Source of the DNA: CAITSH01 sp025356665 | GTDB lineage: Bacteria > Pseudomonadota > Gammaproteobacteria > Burkholderiales > SG8-39 | NCBI GenBank assembly: GCA_025356665.1 | Contig: JANXRV010000039.1 | Span: 1 to 64,000, forward strand | Reading direction: 5' to 3' | DNA: 64,000 bases | Shown here: positions 1-8,289 of the stretch, piece by piece | Layout: each line of letters begins with the position of its first letter | Position numbering within the stretch: position 1 is the first letter of the stretch | The notes under the pieces: model-generated | Told to the model about the DNA's origin: nothing | Databases searched by the model: none | Seen by the model: the letters and a program-made list of their open reading frames with translations, nothing else | Made by a program: the position numbers and the translations under genes

Positions 1-236
1 TGGGAGCCTTCGGCGGATATCCGCAAAAGGCCCAAAGTCTGCGCCTCGACGTTCAAATCGAGACCAGAAAATATTACTCGTTTCCGCATGTCAATCATCA
101 ACTTATAACCGTCTCTCGTGAAAACGTTGGGACACTACTGATCTTAAATAGATAATTCATGGCTTTTTCTGGTCTTGATTTGAACTTCATACGCAGCGGG
201 CAGGCCGCCAGAACGTATATCAGATTGCCCTCACGC
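1..236. other. Left-edge non-coding stretch
   Basis: I see no gene I can support here. An open frame on the minus strand could begin near position 101 and run off the left edge, but it lacks a ribosome binding site and matches no family I recognise. The stretch follows the 3' end of the LacI-type regulator gene and carries a 21-bp inverted repeat, listed separately. Confidence 0.5.
51..185. repeat. 21-bp inverted repeat pair (51-71 / 165-185)
   Basis: Bases 51-71 are the reverse complement of bases 165-185 with a single mismatch. The right arm reads TTTTCTGGTCTTGATTTGAA followed by C. About 93 bases separate the arms. They could be ends of a small decayed mobile element or arms of a large hairpin. 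No transposase sequence lies between them. Confidence 0.6.
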
Positions 237-1265
237 TTAGCGGCGTTTCGGCGCGGCTGCCGACTTCCGCACCGCCAATTCAAGCGGCAGCTCGATGCAG
301 CGCGGGCCCGCCTTGCCGTCCAGGCGTTCGATCAGGTGACGCGCGGCTTCCACGCCGATTTCGGCGATCGGAAAACGCACCGTGGTGAGCGCCGGTGTGA
401 CCACGGTGGCAAATTCCATGTCGTCGAATCCCGTGACCGAAAGCTCGTCCGGCACACTCAGGCCCAGGCGCTGCGCTTCCTGGATGGCGCCAATGGCGAG
501 CACGTCGTTGCCGCACACCACGGCGCTCACCCGCTGTTTGCGCAGCAGTTCGGCCAGAGCCTGGCGGCCTTTTTCGAGGGAATAGCCGGCTTCGACGATG
601 CGCTCGGGCGGCAGCGTGAGGCCGGCGCGCTGCAGCGCCGTTCTCACGCCCAGCATGCGGTCGCGCGCGCGATCATTGCCGGCGAGCACGCCCGAGACCA
701 TGCCGATGCGCTTGTGGCCGAGCTGCAGGAGGTACTCGGCGATCATGCGTCCCGCGGCGCGGTTGTCGAAACCGACACTCGCATGCTTGCGCGTGCGGTC
801 GACCGCCCAGGTGTAGACGTACGGCAGCCCGAGGCTGGGCAGCAGCCTGCGCGTTTCAGCGTTGTGCAGCGCGCCCACCAGCACCAAGGCGTCCACGCCG
901 CGGCCGGCGAAGGCCCGCAGCATGCGCGCCTCGGCGGCGAGGTCGAACTCGTGGCAGGCGAGCAGCAGCGTATAGCCCGCCTGCTCCAGGGTTTTCTGCA
1001 GGCTGTGGGTACTGACCGCGTAGATGGCGTTGTTGAGCGTCGGGATGACCGCGCCGACGGTATGCGTGCGCCGTGTGCTGAGCGCGCGCGCGACCCCGTC
1101 GGAGACGTAATCGAGCTTCACGATGGCACGCTGGATGCGTTCGCGCGTTTCCGGCCGCACCACGTCCGGCCGGCTGAGCGCGCGCGATACGCTCGCGACG
1201 GAGACGCGCGCCAGTTTCGCGACGTCGCGCACCGTGACATTGCCGCCAGCGCGGGCGCGGGCCAT
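237..1265 (-). CDS. LacI-family transcriptional regulator
   Basis: This 342-residue protein has the normal LacI/PurR length. Residues 10-60 form the helix-turn-helix and hinge, with VTVRDVAKLARVSVASVSRA as the recognition segment. The rest is a periplasmic-binding-protein-like sensor domain ending in a typical SVTGFDD motif. Proteins of this family repress sugar or polyol operons until an inducer binds. The gene is the last of a minus-strand operon, 5 bases after the malic enzyme stop codon. A perfect palindrome with a central CG at 8265-8280, at the head of the operon, is its probable operator, so I infer that it represses its own operon. The inducer is unknown. Confidence 0.93.
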   Translation of the reverse strand: MARARAGGNVTVRDVAKLARVSVASVSRALSRPDVVRPETRERIQRAIVKLDYVSDGVARALSTRRTHTVGAVIPTLNNAIYAVSTHSLQKTLEQAGYTLLLACHEFDLAAEARMLRAFAGRGVDALVLVGALHNAETRRLLPSLGLPYVYTWAVDRTRKHASVGFDNRAAGRMIAEYLLQLGHKRIGMVSGVLAGNDRARDRMLGVRTALQRAGLTLPPERIVEAGYSLEKGRQALAELLRKQRVSAVVCGNDVLAIGAIQEAQRLGLSVPDELSVTGFDDMEFATVVTPALTTVRFPIAEIGVEAARHLIERLDGKAGPRCIELPLELAVRKSAAAPKRR

Positions 1266-1270
1266 CGGGT

Positions 1271-2566
1271 TCAGCCCCTGGGGAGGCGGGCCGCGACGAA
1301 AGCCTGGCGTTCGGCCACGAGCGCGCGCAGCGTGCGGGTGTGTTCAGCCACCGCACCGGGCGCCGGTTCGCGGCGCGCGAGTTTGCGCCCCACCAGGTCT
1401 TGTGCCACCGCCTCGGAGACCGCCGGATAGAGCGTGTCCGAGAGCGGCGTCGGCAGGATGTTGTCCGGCCGCAGTCGGGCTTCCGGCACGTCCGCGGCGA
1501 TGGCGCGGGCGGCCGCGAGGCACGCTTCGTGATCGATGCGCAGCGCACCGCAGTCGAGCGCCCCTCGCATCAGGCCGGGGAAGGCGAGCACGTTGTTGCA
1601 CTGGTTCGGATAGTCGAAGCGGCCGCTGGCGGCGATGGCCGCGCCGCCGGCGAGCGAATCCTCGGGCATGATTTCCGGCACCGGGTTGGCAAGCGAGAGG
1701 ACGACGGGCTTCGCGTTCATGGTGCGCACCATGTCCGGTTTCATCAGTCCGGCCACCGACAAGCCGACAAATACGTCGGCCCCGCGCAGCGCGGCGGCAA
1801 GATCGCCCTTGCGACCGTCCCGGTTGGTGTGCTCCGCCAGCCACTGGCGGTGCGGGTCGGCATAGCGTTCACCGCGGTGGATGATGCCGGAGAGGCCCAC
1901 GCAGAGCACGTCGCCGATGCCGAAGGCCTGCAGCAGGCGCGACGTGGCGGTGCCCGCGGCGCCGTCGCCGCAGACCACCACGCGCTGCTGCGCGGCGTCG
2001 CGGACGAGCAGCTTGAACGCGTTCATCAGCGCGGCAACTATCACGGTGGCGGTTCCGTACTGGTCGTCATGGATGATCGGCACCGACAGGCGCCCGGGTG
2101 CCTGCTCCATGACTTCGAAGCAGTGCGGCGCGGCGACGTCTTCGAGGTTGTAGCCGCCGAAATTGGGCTCGACCGCAACCAGGATGTCTACCAGCTGTTC
2201 CGGGCTTTTCACATCCAGGCACAACGGGATCGCGTCGATGCCCACCAGCAGCTTGAACATTGAGGCCTTGCCTTCCATCACCGGCAGCGCGGCGCGCGGC
2301 CCGGCTCGGCCGAGGCCCAGCACCGCCGTGCCGTCGCTGACCACGGCGATGGTGTTGTCGCGGCCGGTAAGTTCTCCGAGTGCCTCGGGGCGCGCCAGGA
2401 TTTCCTTCACCGCGTAGCCTACGCCCGGCGTGTAGAGCAGGGCGATGTCGTCGAGGTCGCGCACAACCACTTTGGGCAGCACCTCGAGTTTGCCGTGCCC
2501 AACGTAGGGTTCGCGCAACACGCGCAGCGAAGCCTCCGCGTAACGCAGATCGTCCTGGTTGCTCAT
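1271..2566 (-). CDS. Malic-enzyme-type oxidoreductase (malate dehydrogenase, decarboxylating)
   Basis: The predicted protein has 431 residues, the length of the compact bacterial malic enzymes that lack a phosphotransacetylase-like tail. Family marks include YTPGVG near residue 50, SDGTAVLGLG, the metal/substrate segment IIHDDQYGTA, the nucleotide-binding GDGAAGTA, and SLANPVPEI. Malic enzymes convert malate to pyruvate and CO2 with NAD(P) reduction. The ATG overlaps the stop codon of the upstream ABC ATPase gene as ATGA, which fixes the start. Inside a transporter operon with a HisD-like dehydrogenase it probably acts on a pathway intermediate, either malate itself or a similar 2-hydroxy acid. 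Substrate specificity cannot be read from the sequence. Confidence 0.88.
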   Translation of the reverse strand: MSNQDDLRYAEASLRVLREPYVGHGKLEVLPKVVVRDLDDIALLYTPGVGYAVKEILARPEALGELTGRDNTIAVVSDGTAVLGLGRAGPRAALPVMEGKASMFKLLVGIDAIPLCLDVKSPEQLVDILVAVEPNFGGYNLEDVAAPHCFEVMEQAPGRLSVPIIHDDQYGTATVIVAALMNAFKLLVRDAAQQRVVVCGDGAAGTATSRLLQAFGIGDVLCVGLSGIIHRGERYADPHRQWLAEHTNRDGRKGDLAAALRGADVFVGLSVAGLMKPDMVRTMNAKPVVLSLANPVPEIMPEDSLAGGAAIAASGRFDYPNQCNNVLAFPGLMRGALDCGALRIDHEACLAAARAIAADVPEARLRPDNILPTPLSDTLYPAVSEAVAQDLVGRKLARREPAPGAVAEHTRTLRALVAERQAFVAARLPRG

Positions 2567-3681
2567 TTCATTGCTCCAGCCGGGGTTGCTGCATGAGGTT
2601 GCAGCACGAGGTTGCGCCCTGAAGCAGGGTCGAAGAGGTGCAGCTTTTCCGGATCGAAGCCGATCCAGACTTTCTGCCCCGCCACGAGGAGGGAGTCGGC
2701 CTTGACCTGGGCGGTGACCTGCCCTTTGGCGCCGAAAGCGAGGTCCAGCAGCTTTTCCGAACCCAGCAGCTGCACCAGCGATACCTCGGCAGCAACGGTG
2801 TGCGGCTTGGCCGACGCGTGCACGGCGACATCCTGCGGCCGGACGCCGAGCACGACGTCGCACGCATCGCCGGTGGCCAAGGGGGACGCGGCGATGGCCG
2901 CGCGCGTGCCGTCGCCGCAATCCACGCTCAGTGTGCCCTCCGACACCGCGGCGCCATTGAGGAAGTTCATCGGCGGGCTGCCGATGAACCCGGCCACAAA
3001 AATGTTCGCCGGGCGGTTGTATACCTCCTCCGGTGTCGCGTATTGCTGCACCTCGCCCTTATCCATGACGGCTATCTTGTCCGACATGGTCATGGCTTCG
3101 AGCTGGTCGTGGGTGACGTATACGGTGGTGGTTTCCAGGCGCAGGTGGAAGCGCTTCAGTTCGCTCCTCATGGTGACGCGCAGTTTCGCGTCGAGGTTGG
3201 ACAGCGGCTCGTCCATGAGGAACAGCCAGGGCTTGCGAACCATCGCGCGGCCGAGCGCGACGCGCTGGCGCTGGCCGCCGGAGAGCGCCTTGGGTTTTCG
3301 ATCAAGCAGGTGCTCGATCTCCAGCACTTTCGCCACTTCGCGCACGCGCCGCTCGGTTTCATCCTTGGGCGTGCCGCGCACCTTGAGGCCGTAGGCGATG
3401 TTGCGGAACACGTCCATGTGCGGGTACAAAGCGTAACTCTGGAACACCATCGCGATGTCGCGCTTGCCCGGCGCGAGGTCGCTGACTTTCTGCCCGCCGT
3501 GGAAGATCGCGCCGGACGATGCGCTTTCCAGGCCGGCGATGATGCGCAGCAGCGTGGTCTTGCCGCAGCCGCTTGGCCCCACCAGGGTGATGAATTCGCG
3601 CTCGGGGAATTCGAGGTTGATGTCCTTCAGCACCTCGACCGGGCCGAAGGTCTTGCGGATGTGCTCGAGCTTGATCGACAT
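2563..3681 (-). CDS. ABC importer ATPase, MalK/UgpC type
   Basis: This 372-residue ATPase belongs to the carbohydrate uptake class. It has Walker A GPSGCGKTT, signature LSGGQRQR, Walker B LFLMDEPLSNLDAKLR and the switch histidine in VYVTHDQ. A C-terminal TOBE/OB extension from about residue 240 is the domain used for regulation in MalK. It powers the two permeases encoded just upstream, which gives a complete importer. An ATG follows a purine-rich stretch 11 bases after the preceding permease gene. The 3' end overlaps the malic enzyme start by 4 bases, implying translational coupling. Confidence 0.93.
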   Translation of the reverse strand: MSIKLEHIRKTFGPVEVLKDINLEFPEREFITLVGPSGCGKTTLLRIIAGLESASSGAIFHGGQKVSDLAPGKRDIAMVFQSYALYPHMDVFRNIAYGLKVRGTPKDETERRVREVAKVLEIEHLLDRKPKALSGGQRQRVALGRAMVRKPWLFLMDEPLSNLDAKLRVTMRSELKRFHLRLETTTVYVTHDQLEAMTMSDKIAVMDKGEVQQYATPEEVYNRPANIFVAGFIGSPPMNFLNGAAVSEGTLSVDCGDGTRAAIAASPLATGDACDVVLGVRPQDVAVHASAKPHTVAAEVSLVQLLGSEKLLDLAFGAKGQVTAQVKADSLLVAGQKVWIGFDPEKLHLFDPASGRNLVLQPHAATPAGAMK

Positions 3682-3692
3682 GGTTTCCGGTT

Positions 3693-4583
3693 TCAACCTT
3701 TCACTGCGCCGGCGCCGAAGCCGGCGACGAGGTGTTTCTGCATCATCATGAACAACAGGGCCATCGGCAGGGTCATCAGCACGGCGGAGGCCATCATCAG
3801 GCCCCAGTCGACGTGCACGCCCTCGAAGAAGTGCATCACGCCGACGGTGAGCGGCAGCTGCTCGATGGAATTGATGAACACGCGCGCGAACAGGTAGTCG
3901 TTCCACGACACGATGAGGGAAAAGATCGCGGCGGCGATTATGCCGGGCATAGCCGAGGGCAGCACGATATCGATGAACACGCGCAGCCTGCTAGCGCCGT
4001 CCATCATCGCAGCTTCCTCGAGCTCGATCGGGATACCGCGCAAGAACGCCCACAGCAGCCACATGCAGAACGGCAGCGTGATCGACACGTAGCCGAAGGT
4101 GAGGCTCCACAGGCTGTCAGTGAGGCGGAATTCAGCCATCACCAGGAACAGCGGGAATACCAGGATGATGGATGGAATCATGTAGCCGAGCAGGCTGAAG
4201 TAGGGAATGATCCGGCGCCCCCAGTAGCGGAAGCGTGTGATGCTGTAGGCGGCGAGCGTGCTGATGATGATGCTGATCAGCGTGCTGCCGAGGCTGACGA
4301 TGACGCTGTTGGCGAACCAGGAAGTGAAGTGCTGCGGGGCAGCCGTGGAAGGCACGTAGCCCTTGCCCGCGTCGTGGAAATATTGCTCCTTGCCGGTGAT
4401 CAGGTTGCGGTAGTTGGCGATCGTGACCTCGCGCGGTATCAGCGTAGGCGGGGAGGCCATCACGTCCTTTGGCAGCTTGAACGAGGTCGACAGCGCCCAC
4501 AGCAGCGGGAAGCAGACCAGGAAAGTGACCATGAGCAGCACCAGGTAGGCGAGCGTGCGCCCGGCCAGTTCGGCGGGTTTCAT
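3693..4583 (-). CDS. ABC importer permease, MalG/UgpE type
   Basis: This 296-residue membrane protein has about six predicted segments. The first is LAYLVLLMVTFLVCFPLLWA near the N-terminus. It carries the EAA loop EEAAMMDGASRLRVFIDIVL, which docks onto the ATPase. Such permeases form the second half of the channel in sugar, polyol and glycerol-phosphate importers. The ATG overlaps the stop of the upstream permease by 4 bases (ATGA), so the two halves are translated together. The imported compound is not known. A Ugp-like fold alone does not prove glycerol-3-phosphate transport. Confidence 0.93.
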   Translation of the reverse strand: MKPAELAGRTLAYLVLLMVTFLVCFPLLWALSTSFKLPKDVMASPPTLIPREVTIANYRNLITGKEQYFHDAGKGYVPSTAAPQHFTSWFANSVIVSLGSTLISIIISTLAAYSITRFRYWGRRIIPYFSLLGYMIPSIILVFPLFLVMAEFRLTDSLWSLTFGYVSITLPFCMWLLWAFLRGIPIELEEAAMMDGASRLRVFIDIVLPSAMPGIIAAAIFSLIVSWNDYLFARVFINSIEQLPLTVGVMHFFEGVHVDWGLMMASAVLMTLPMALLFMMMQKHLVAGFGAGAVKG

Positions 4584-5482
4584 GCCGTGTCCTCGTCGGC
4601 GAATTTGAATACGCGCATGTAGATGAGGCTGCCGGTGAACAACAGGAACATCATCACCACGCCGGTGGCGGCGCCCACGCCCATCTTCAGGCTGGCGACC
4701 GACTGCTCGAAGGAATAGATGGCCAGGTTGAAGGTCGAGGTGCCCGGCCCGCCCTTGGTGAGCAAATAGATTTCCTCGAACTTGTTGAACGTCCAGATGG
4801 TGCGGAAGATCACCACCACAGTCAGCACCTCGGCCAGCTGCGGCAGAGTGATATCGACGAAGCGGCGCACGAAACCCGCGCCGTCGACCTTCGCAGCGTC
4901 GTAGAGCTCGGGCGGAATGGTCTGCAGCCGCGCGAGCACGCAGATGGTGACGAACGGGGTGTATTTCCAGACGTTGAGCATGATGGTCGAGACCATCGCC
5001 ATCGTGGGCGTGGCGAGCCAGTAGATGTTCTCGTCGATGATGCCGGCGGACCTGAGCGACCAGTTGACCACGCCGATCTCGGCGTTGAGCATCCACTGCA
5101 GCACCAGCGCAATGACCACGGTGGGCACGATGTAGGGGAACAGCAGCAGGCCGCGAAAAATCGAGATGCCGCGCAGGGGCAGGTGCAGGAGCAGCGCCAG
5201 CGCCACGCCGATCACGGTCTGCAGCACGATGGAGCAGCCGGTCCAGACGGACGCCTGCTGGAACGACTTCCAGAACAAGGGGTCATCGTAGAGGGTCTTG
5301 AAGTTCTCCAGTCCGACGAAGTGGCTGTCCTCGGGGCGCAGCGGGTTGTGCTCGAAGAAGGCGAGGCGCACCGCTTCGGCGACCGGGTAGACCATGAACA
5401 CCAGCGCAGCGAGCGCGAACGGGAGAATGAAGAGGATGCCGATGCGCCGGTCGGCTACTTTCCAGTCAGTGCTGTCGGACAT
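4580..5482 (-). CDS. ABC importer permease, MalF/UgpA type
   Basis: The protein has 300 residues with an N-terminal membrane segment (IGILFILPFALAALVFMVYP) and five more hydrophobic stretches. Its EAA loop is YDAAKVDGAGFVRRFVDITL. This is the partner permease of the carbohydrate-type importer. It lies between the binding-protein gene and the second permease gene. A 72-base gap with a strong stem-loop separates it from the binding-protein gene, unlike the 4-base overlap with the gene after it. That suggests lower expression than the binding protein. Confidence 0.93.
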   Translation of the reverse strand: MSDSTDWKVADRRIGILFILPFALAALVFMVYPVAEAVRLAFFEHNPLRPEDSHFVGLENFKTLYDDPLFWKSFQQASVWTGCSIVLQTVIGVALALLLHLPLRGISIFRGLLLFPYIVPTVVIALVLQWMLNAEIGVVNWSLRSAGIIDENIYWLATPTMAMVSTIMLNVWKYTPFVTICVLARLQTIPPELYDAAKVDGAGFVRRFVDITLPQLAEVLTVVVIFRTIWTFNKFEEIYLLTKGGPGTSTFNLAIYSFEQSVASLKMGVGAATGVVMMFLLFTGSLIYMRVFKFADEDTA

Positions 5483-5512
5483 CGGTTCGGTTCTAAGAGC
5501 GGGCAGAAAACC

Positions 5513-5532
5513 GGGGCAGCCGAGGCTGCCCC
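5513..5532 (-). terminator. Stem-loop between binding-protein and permease genes
   Basis: A perfect 9-bp stem, GGGGCAGCC / GGCTGCCCC, with a 2-base loop lies between the binding-protein stop and the permease start. On the transcribed strand it is followed by GGTTTTC, too short a T-run for a full terminator. Hairpins at this place in importer operons usually act as partial terminators or protect the upstream mRNA. Confidence 0.6.
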
Positions 5533-5554
5533 GACAAGAAGGCAGGCGCTGCGC

Positions 5555-6934
5555 TCAGACCGCGCCGCCCAGCAGGCGCAGGTTGTCCTTGCGCACCTGC
5601 TCGAGCTCCTTGGCGCCCCATTTGGCCGCGTCGGCCGATTTCCAGCCGTCAACCACGACCTTCTGCACCGTCTGCGCGAGGATCGAGCGCCCGTGCACGA
5701 TGCCGGCGAGCGGGTTGATGCCCTTCAGCAGCTCGTTGCCCGTGGACGACGAATTGGGCAGCGAGTTGACGTAGTAATTCATGATCGTCTCTCGCTTCGT
5801 CTGGAAGAAGGGGTGCGTGTAGAGCTTCGGGTTGTTGAGCACGTCCTTGTACACCGGCGAGACGTTGGGCATGAGCGAGTGGCAGTAGCGGATCAGCCAT
5901 TCCTGGCTGGTCTGGTAGTAGGTGAGCGCGGCCTTTACCTCGTCCACATACTGGTTGTTCGGTCGCGGAATGCACCAGCCCTGGAAGTCGTTCCAGTTGG
6001 TGCGCCGCCCGGTCTTCGGATGGCGCGGATGGTTGTAGGACTGCAGCGCCTCGAACACCGGCTTGTTCTCCTCGGCCGCGCGGCCGTAGGGCCGGCCCCA
6101 GTAAAAGGAGATCGCGGCTCGGCCGGTGACGATGGAGTCCACCACTTCGAGGAAGCTGTAGCTCACCGCGCCCTTGGGCATGTAGGGCTGCAGCGATTTC
6201 ACGTAATCGAGCGCTTCCACCGTCTCGGGCGAATCGAACACCACCTGGTACTTGTTGGCGACGTCGAACATGCGGCCGCCCGCCGAATGCAGCAGGGCGG
6301 CGAAATGGTAGTCGGTGCACAGGTTGCGGCCCATGGCGAGCGAAATGCCGGCCATGTCCTTCTTCTTCTCGCTCACCGTCTTCGCGGCATTGCGCATGTC
6401 GTCCCAGGTCCATTTGTCCGGGTCGCCCAGGCCGAGTTCCTTGATCACGTCGGTGCGTACCACCATCTGCGTGGCCTGGTGATGCGCCGGCAGCACGTAC
6501 TGCTTGCCTTTCCAGGCGCCCCAGTACTCCCATTTGAGGCCGTCGACCAGGCGGTTCTTGCCGACCTTGGCGACCACGTCGTCGAGCGGCTCGAGCAGCA
6601 GGTCGGCCATCAGCTGGTAGGCGATGGGCGATTCGACGCTGATGCAGTGCGCCGGATTCTTCGCCGCGAGGTCGGTCATCAGCTTGACGTACACGCCGTC
6701 CCAGGAAAGCGTTTCGAGCTTGAAGGTCAGGCCGGGCGCGAACTGCTTCGCCCATTCGTTCATCGCGTCCACGGCCACACCGCCGTAGGGCCCGGGCTCG
6801 CCCCAGACACGCACCGTGCCGGTCTTCGTGGATTTCTTCTGTGCCCAGGCCGGAAGCGCGAGGCTCGCGCCTGCGCCGAGCGAGGCTACGTCGGTGATGA
6901 ATTTCCTGCGGGTGACACTTTGCTTGTTATCCAT
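5555..6934 (-). CDS. ABC importer substrate-binding protein (sugar/polyol type, Tat-exported)
   Basis: This 459-residue protein is of the extracellular solute-binding family 1 type. Residues 8-30 form a twin-arginine signal (VTRRKFITD followed by a hydrophobic run ending in LPAWAQ), so it should be exported folded by Tat. An upstream ATG in the same frame is possible, but the sequence AAAGGAGGAG lies between the two ATGs and is a near-perfect ribosome binding site for the downstream one. The protein captures the substrate in the periplasm for the two permeases. It lies between the HisD-like gene (27-base gap) and the stem-loop before the permease genes. Confidence 0.92.
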   Translation of the reverse strand: MDNKQSVTRRKFITDVASLGAGASLALPAWAQKKSTKTGTVRVWGEPGPYGGVAVDAMNEWAKQFAPGLTFKLETLSWDGVYVKLMTDLAAKNPAHCISVESPIAYQLMADLLLEPLDDVVAKVGKNRLVDGLKWEYWGAWKGKQYVLPAHHQATQMVVRTDVIKELGLGDPDKWTWDDMRNAAKTVSEKKKDMAGISLAMGRNLCTDYHFAALLHSAGGRMFDVANKYQVVFDSPETVEALDYVKSLQPYMPKGAVSYSFLEVVDSIVTGRAAISFYWGRPYGRAAEENKPVFEALQSYNHPRHPKTGRRTNWNDFQGWCIPRPNNQYVDEVKAALTYYQTSQEWLIRYCHSLMPNVSPVYKDVLNNPKLYTHPFFQTKRETIMNYYVNSLPNSSSTGNELLKGINPLAGIVHGRSILAQTVQKVVVDGWKSADAAKWGAKELEQVRKDNLRLLGGAV

Positions 6935-6961
6935 GGTCTCCTCCTTTGATTGCATGGTTTT

Positions 6962-8236
6962 CTAGCGGTCCGCATAGCGCTTTTCGCGCACGTCGGCGGT
7001 GATCTGGTGGGCCAGCATGCCCTCAACCGCGCAGATGCGGCTCATGACCGGCGCGATGCGGCGGCTCGCCTCCGGGGTGAGCCGCTGGTAAGTGACGGTC
7101 TTGATGAATTTCCCGACCCAAAGTCCGCCGGTATAGCGCGCTGCGCGCGAGGTGGGCAGCGTGTGGTTGGTGCCCACGCCCTTGTCGCCATAGGCCACGG
7201 TGCTTTCCTCGCCGAGGAACAGGCTGCCGTAGTTCTTCAGGTGCTCTAAGTAGTAGTCGTTCCTGGCGGTCATCACCTCCAGGTGCTCGGCTGCGTATTC
7301 GTCGGACAGCGCAATCGCCTCGTCGTCCGAGCCGACCACCACGATCTCGCCATGGTCGCGCCAGGCCGGTTCGGCGGTCTTGCGCGTCGGCAGGACGGCG
7401 AGCTGTTTTTCCACTTCCTTCAGCACCGCTTCGCCGAGTTTTTTCGACGTGGTGATCAGCCACGCCGGGCTGTCCGGGCCGTGTTCGGCCTGCCCGAGCA
7501 GGTCGGTTGCGACCAGTGCCGCATCGGCGCTGTCGTCGGCGATGATCAGGATCTCGGTCGGGCCGGCAAGCAGGTCGATGCCCACCGCGCCGAACAACTG
7601 GCGCTTGGATTCTGCGACGAACGAATTGCCCGCGCCTGTGATCATGTCCACCGGCTTCATGCCGACGCAGCCATGCACCATGGAGGCCATGGCCTGGACG
7701 CCGCCCAGGTTGTAGATCTCGTCGGCGCCCGCGGCGTGCAGCGCGTAGAGGGTGTACGGGTACATGCCTTCGGCGTCGCGCGGCGGGGCGCAGGCGGTGA
7801 CGTAAGTGACGCCTGCGGTCTTGGCGGTGCCAACGCTCATGATCGCGGAAGCCACCAGCGGGAACTTACCCCCGGGCACGTAGCAGCCGACGTGCTTCAC
7901 CGGGATCATCTTTTGCCCGAGCACAATGCCCGGTTCCATTTCGGTCTCGAAGCTCTGCAGCGTCTCGAGCTGTTTTTTTGCGAAGCCGGTAACCTGCCTG
8001 ATCGCGTATTTCAGGTCTTCCTTAAACGAGTCGGGCAGGCTTTTTTCCACCTTGCGAATTGCGTCCATCGATACGCGAAATTCGCCGCTTTCCCATTTAT
8101 CCAGTTCGCGGGCGTATTTCTTCACCGCCGCGTCGCGGTTCTCGGCGATGTCGGCGAGCATCGCGCGCACGCCCGCTTCGAGCCGGGTCTTGTCCTGGGG
8201 CGCGGGCGGCGGCGCCTGCTTGATGTAGGTCTTCAC
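6962..8236 (-). CDS. HisD-family alcohol/polyol dehydrogenase (HpsN-like), not the biosynthetic HisD
   Basis: This 424-residue protein is of the histidinol dehydrogenase family. It keeps the catalytic pair in AEHLE, the zinc-ligand Gln and His in GQAEHG, a conserved Asp in GDKGVGTNH, and a C-terminal His in MLAHQ. A separate HisD sits inside the his operon at 46727-48028 and reads GDYCAGPNH, so this copy is unlikely to serve histidine synthesis. The HpsN branch oxidises a terminal CH2OH of 2,3-dihydroxypropanesulfonate to a carboxylate with two NAD. By analogy this enzyme should turn a CH2OH into COOH on an imported polyol. The start is GTG, preceded by GGGAGGAA. It is the first gene of the operon. 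Confidence 0.9.
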   Translation of the reverse strand: MKTYIKQAPPPAPQDKTRLEAGVRAMLADIAENRDAAVKKYARELDKWESGEFRVSMDAIRKVEKSLPDSFKEDLKYAIRQVTGFAKKQLETLQSFETEMEPGIVLGQKMIPVKHVGCYVPGGKFPLVASAIMSVGTAKTAGVTYVTACAPPRDAEGMYPYTLYALHAAGADEIYNLGGVQAMASMVHGCVGMKPVDMITGAGNSFVAESKRQLFGAVGIDLLAGPTEILIIADDSADAALVATDLLGQAEHGPDSPAWLITTSKKLGEAVLKEVEKQLAVLPTRKTAEPAWRDHGEIVVVGSDDEAIALSDEYAAEHLEVMTARNDYYLEHLKNYGSLFLGEESTVAYGDKGVGTNHTLPTSRAARYTGGLWVGKFIKTVTYQRLTPEASRRIAPVMSRICAVEGMLAHQITADVREKRYADR

Positions 8237-8264
8237 GTTGGATTCCTCCCGGATGCGCTGCTGG

Positions 8265-8280
8265 ATGTAACCGGTTACAT
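8265..8280. promoter_or_regulatory. Probable LacI-family operator
   Basis: ATGTAACCGGTTACAT is a perfect 16-bp palindrome with the central CG and flanking A/T typical of LacI/GntR-type operators. It begins 10 bases downstream of the -10 box at 8290-8295 and ends 29 bases before the GTG start of the HisD-like gene, where bound repressor would block initiation. The regulator encoded at 237-1265 is the obvious candidate ligand. Confidence 0.82.
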
Positions 8281-8289
8281 TTTTCGGCG

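Noticed and set aside
1..101. Possible start of a minus-strand gene running off the left edge
   Set aside because: The frame is open for about 33 codons but has no ribosome binding site and no recognisable family. Part of it overlaps the inverted repeat.
2638..3897. A long open frame on the plus strand opposite the ABC ATPase gene
   Set aside because: It mirrors the coding strand of a GC-rich gene, has no homologue-like features, and starts without a ribosome binding site. The same applies to long frames opposite korC, korA and the binding-protein gene.
6962..8236. Calling the first-operon dehydrogenase the histidine-biosynthesis HisD
   Set aside because: A bona fide HisD lies in the his operon, and this copy differs in the substrate-side motif and sits in a transport operon.
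1271..8236. Naming the importer genes ugpB/A/E/C
   Set aside because: Sequence features show only a MalK/Ugp-type importer. The present neighbours do not indicate glycerol-3-phosphate and the GDPD gene is broken.
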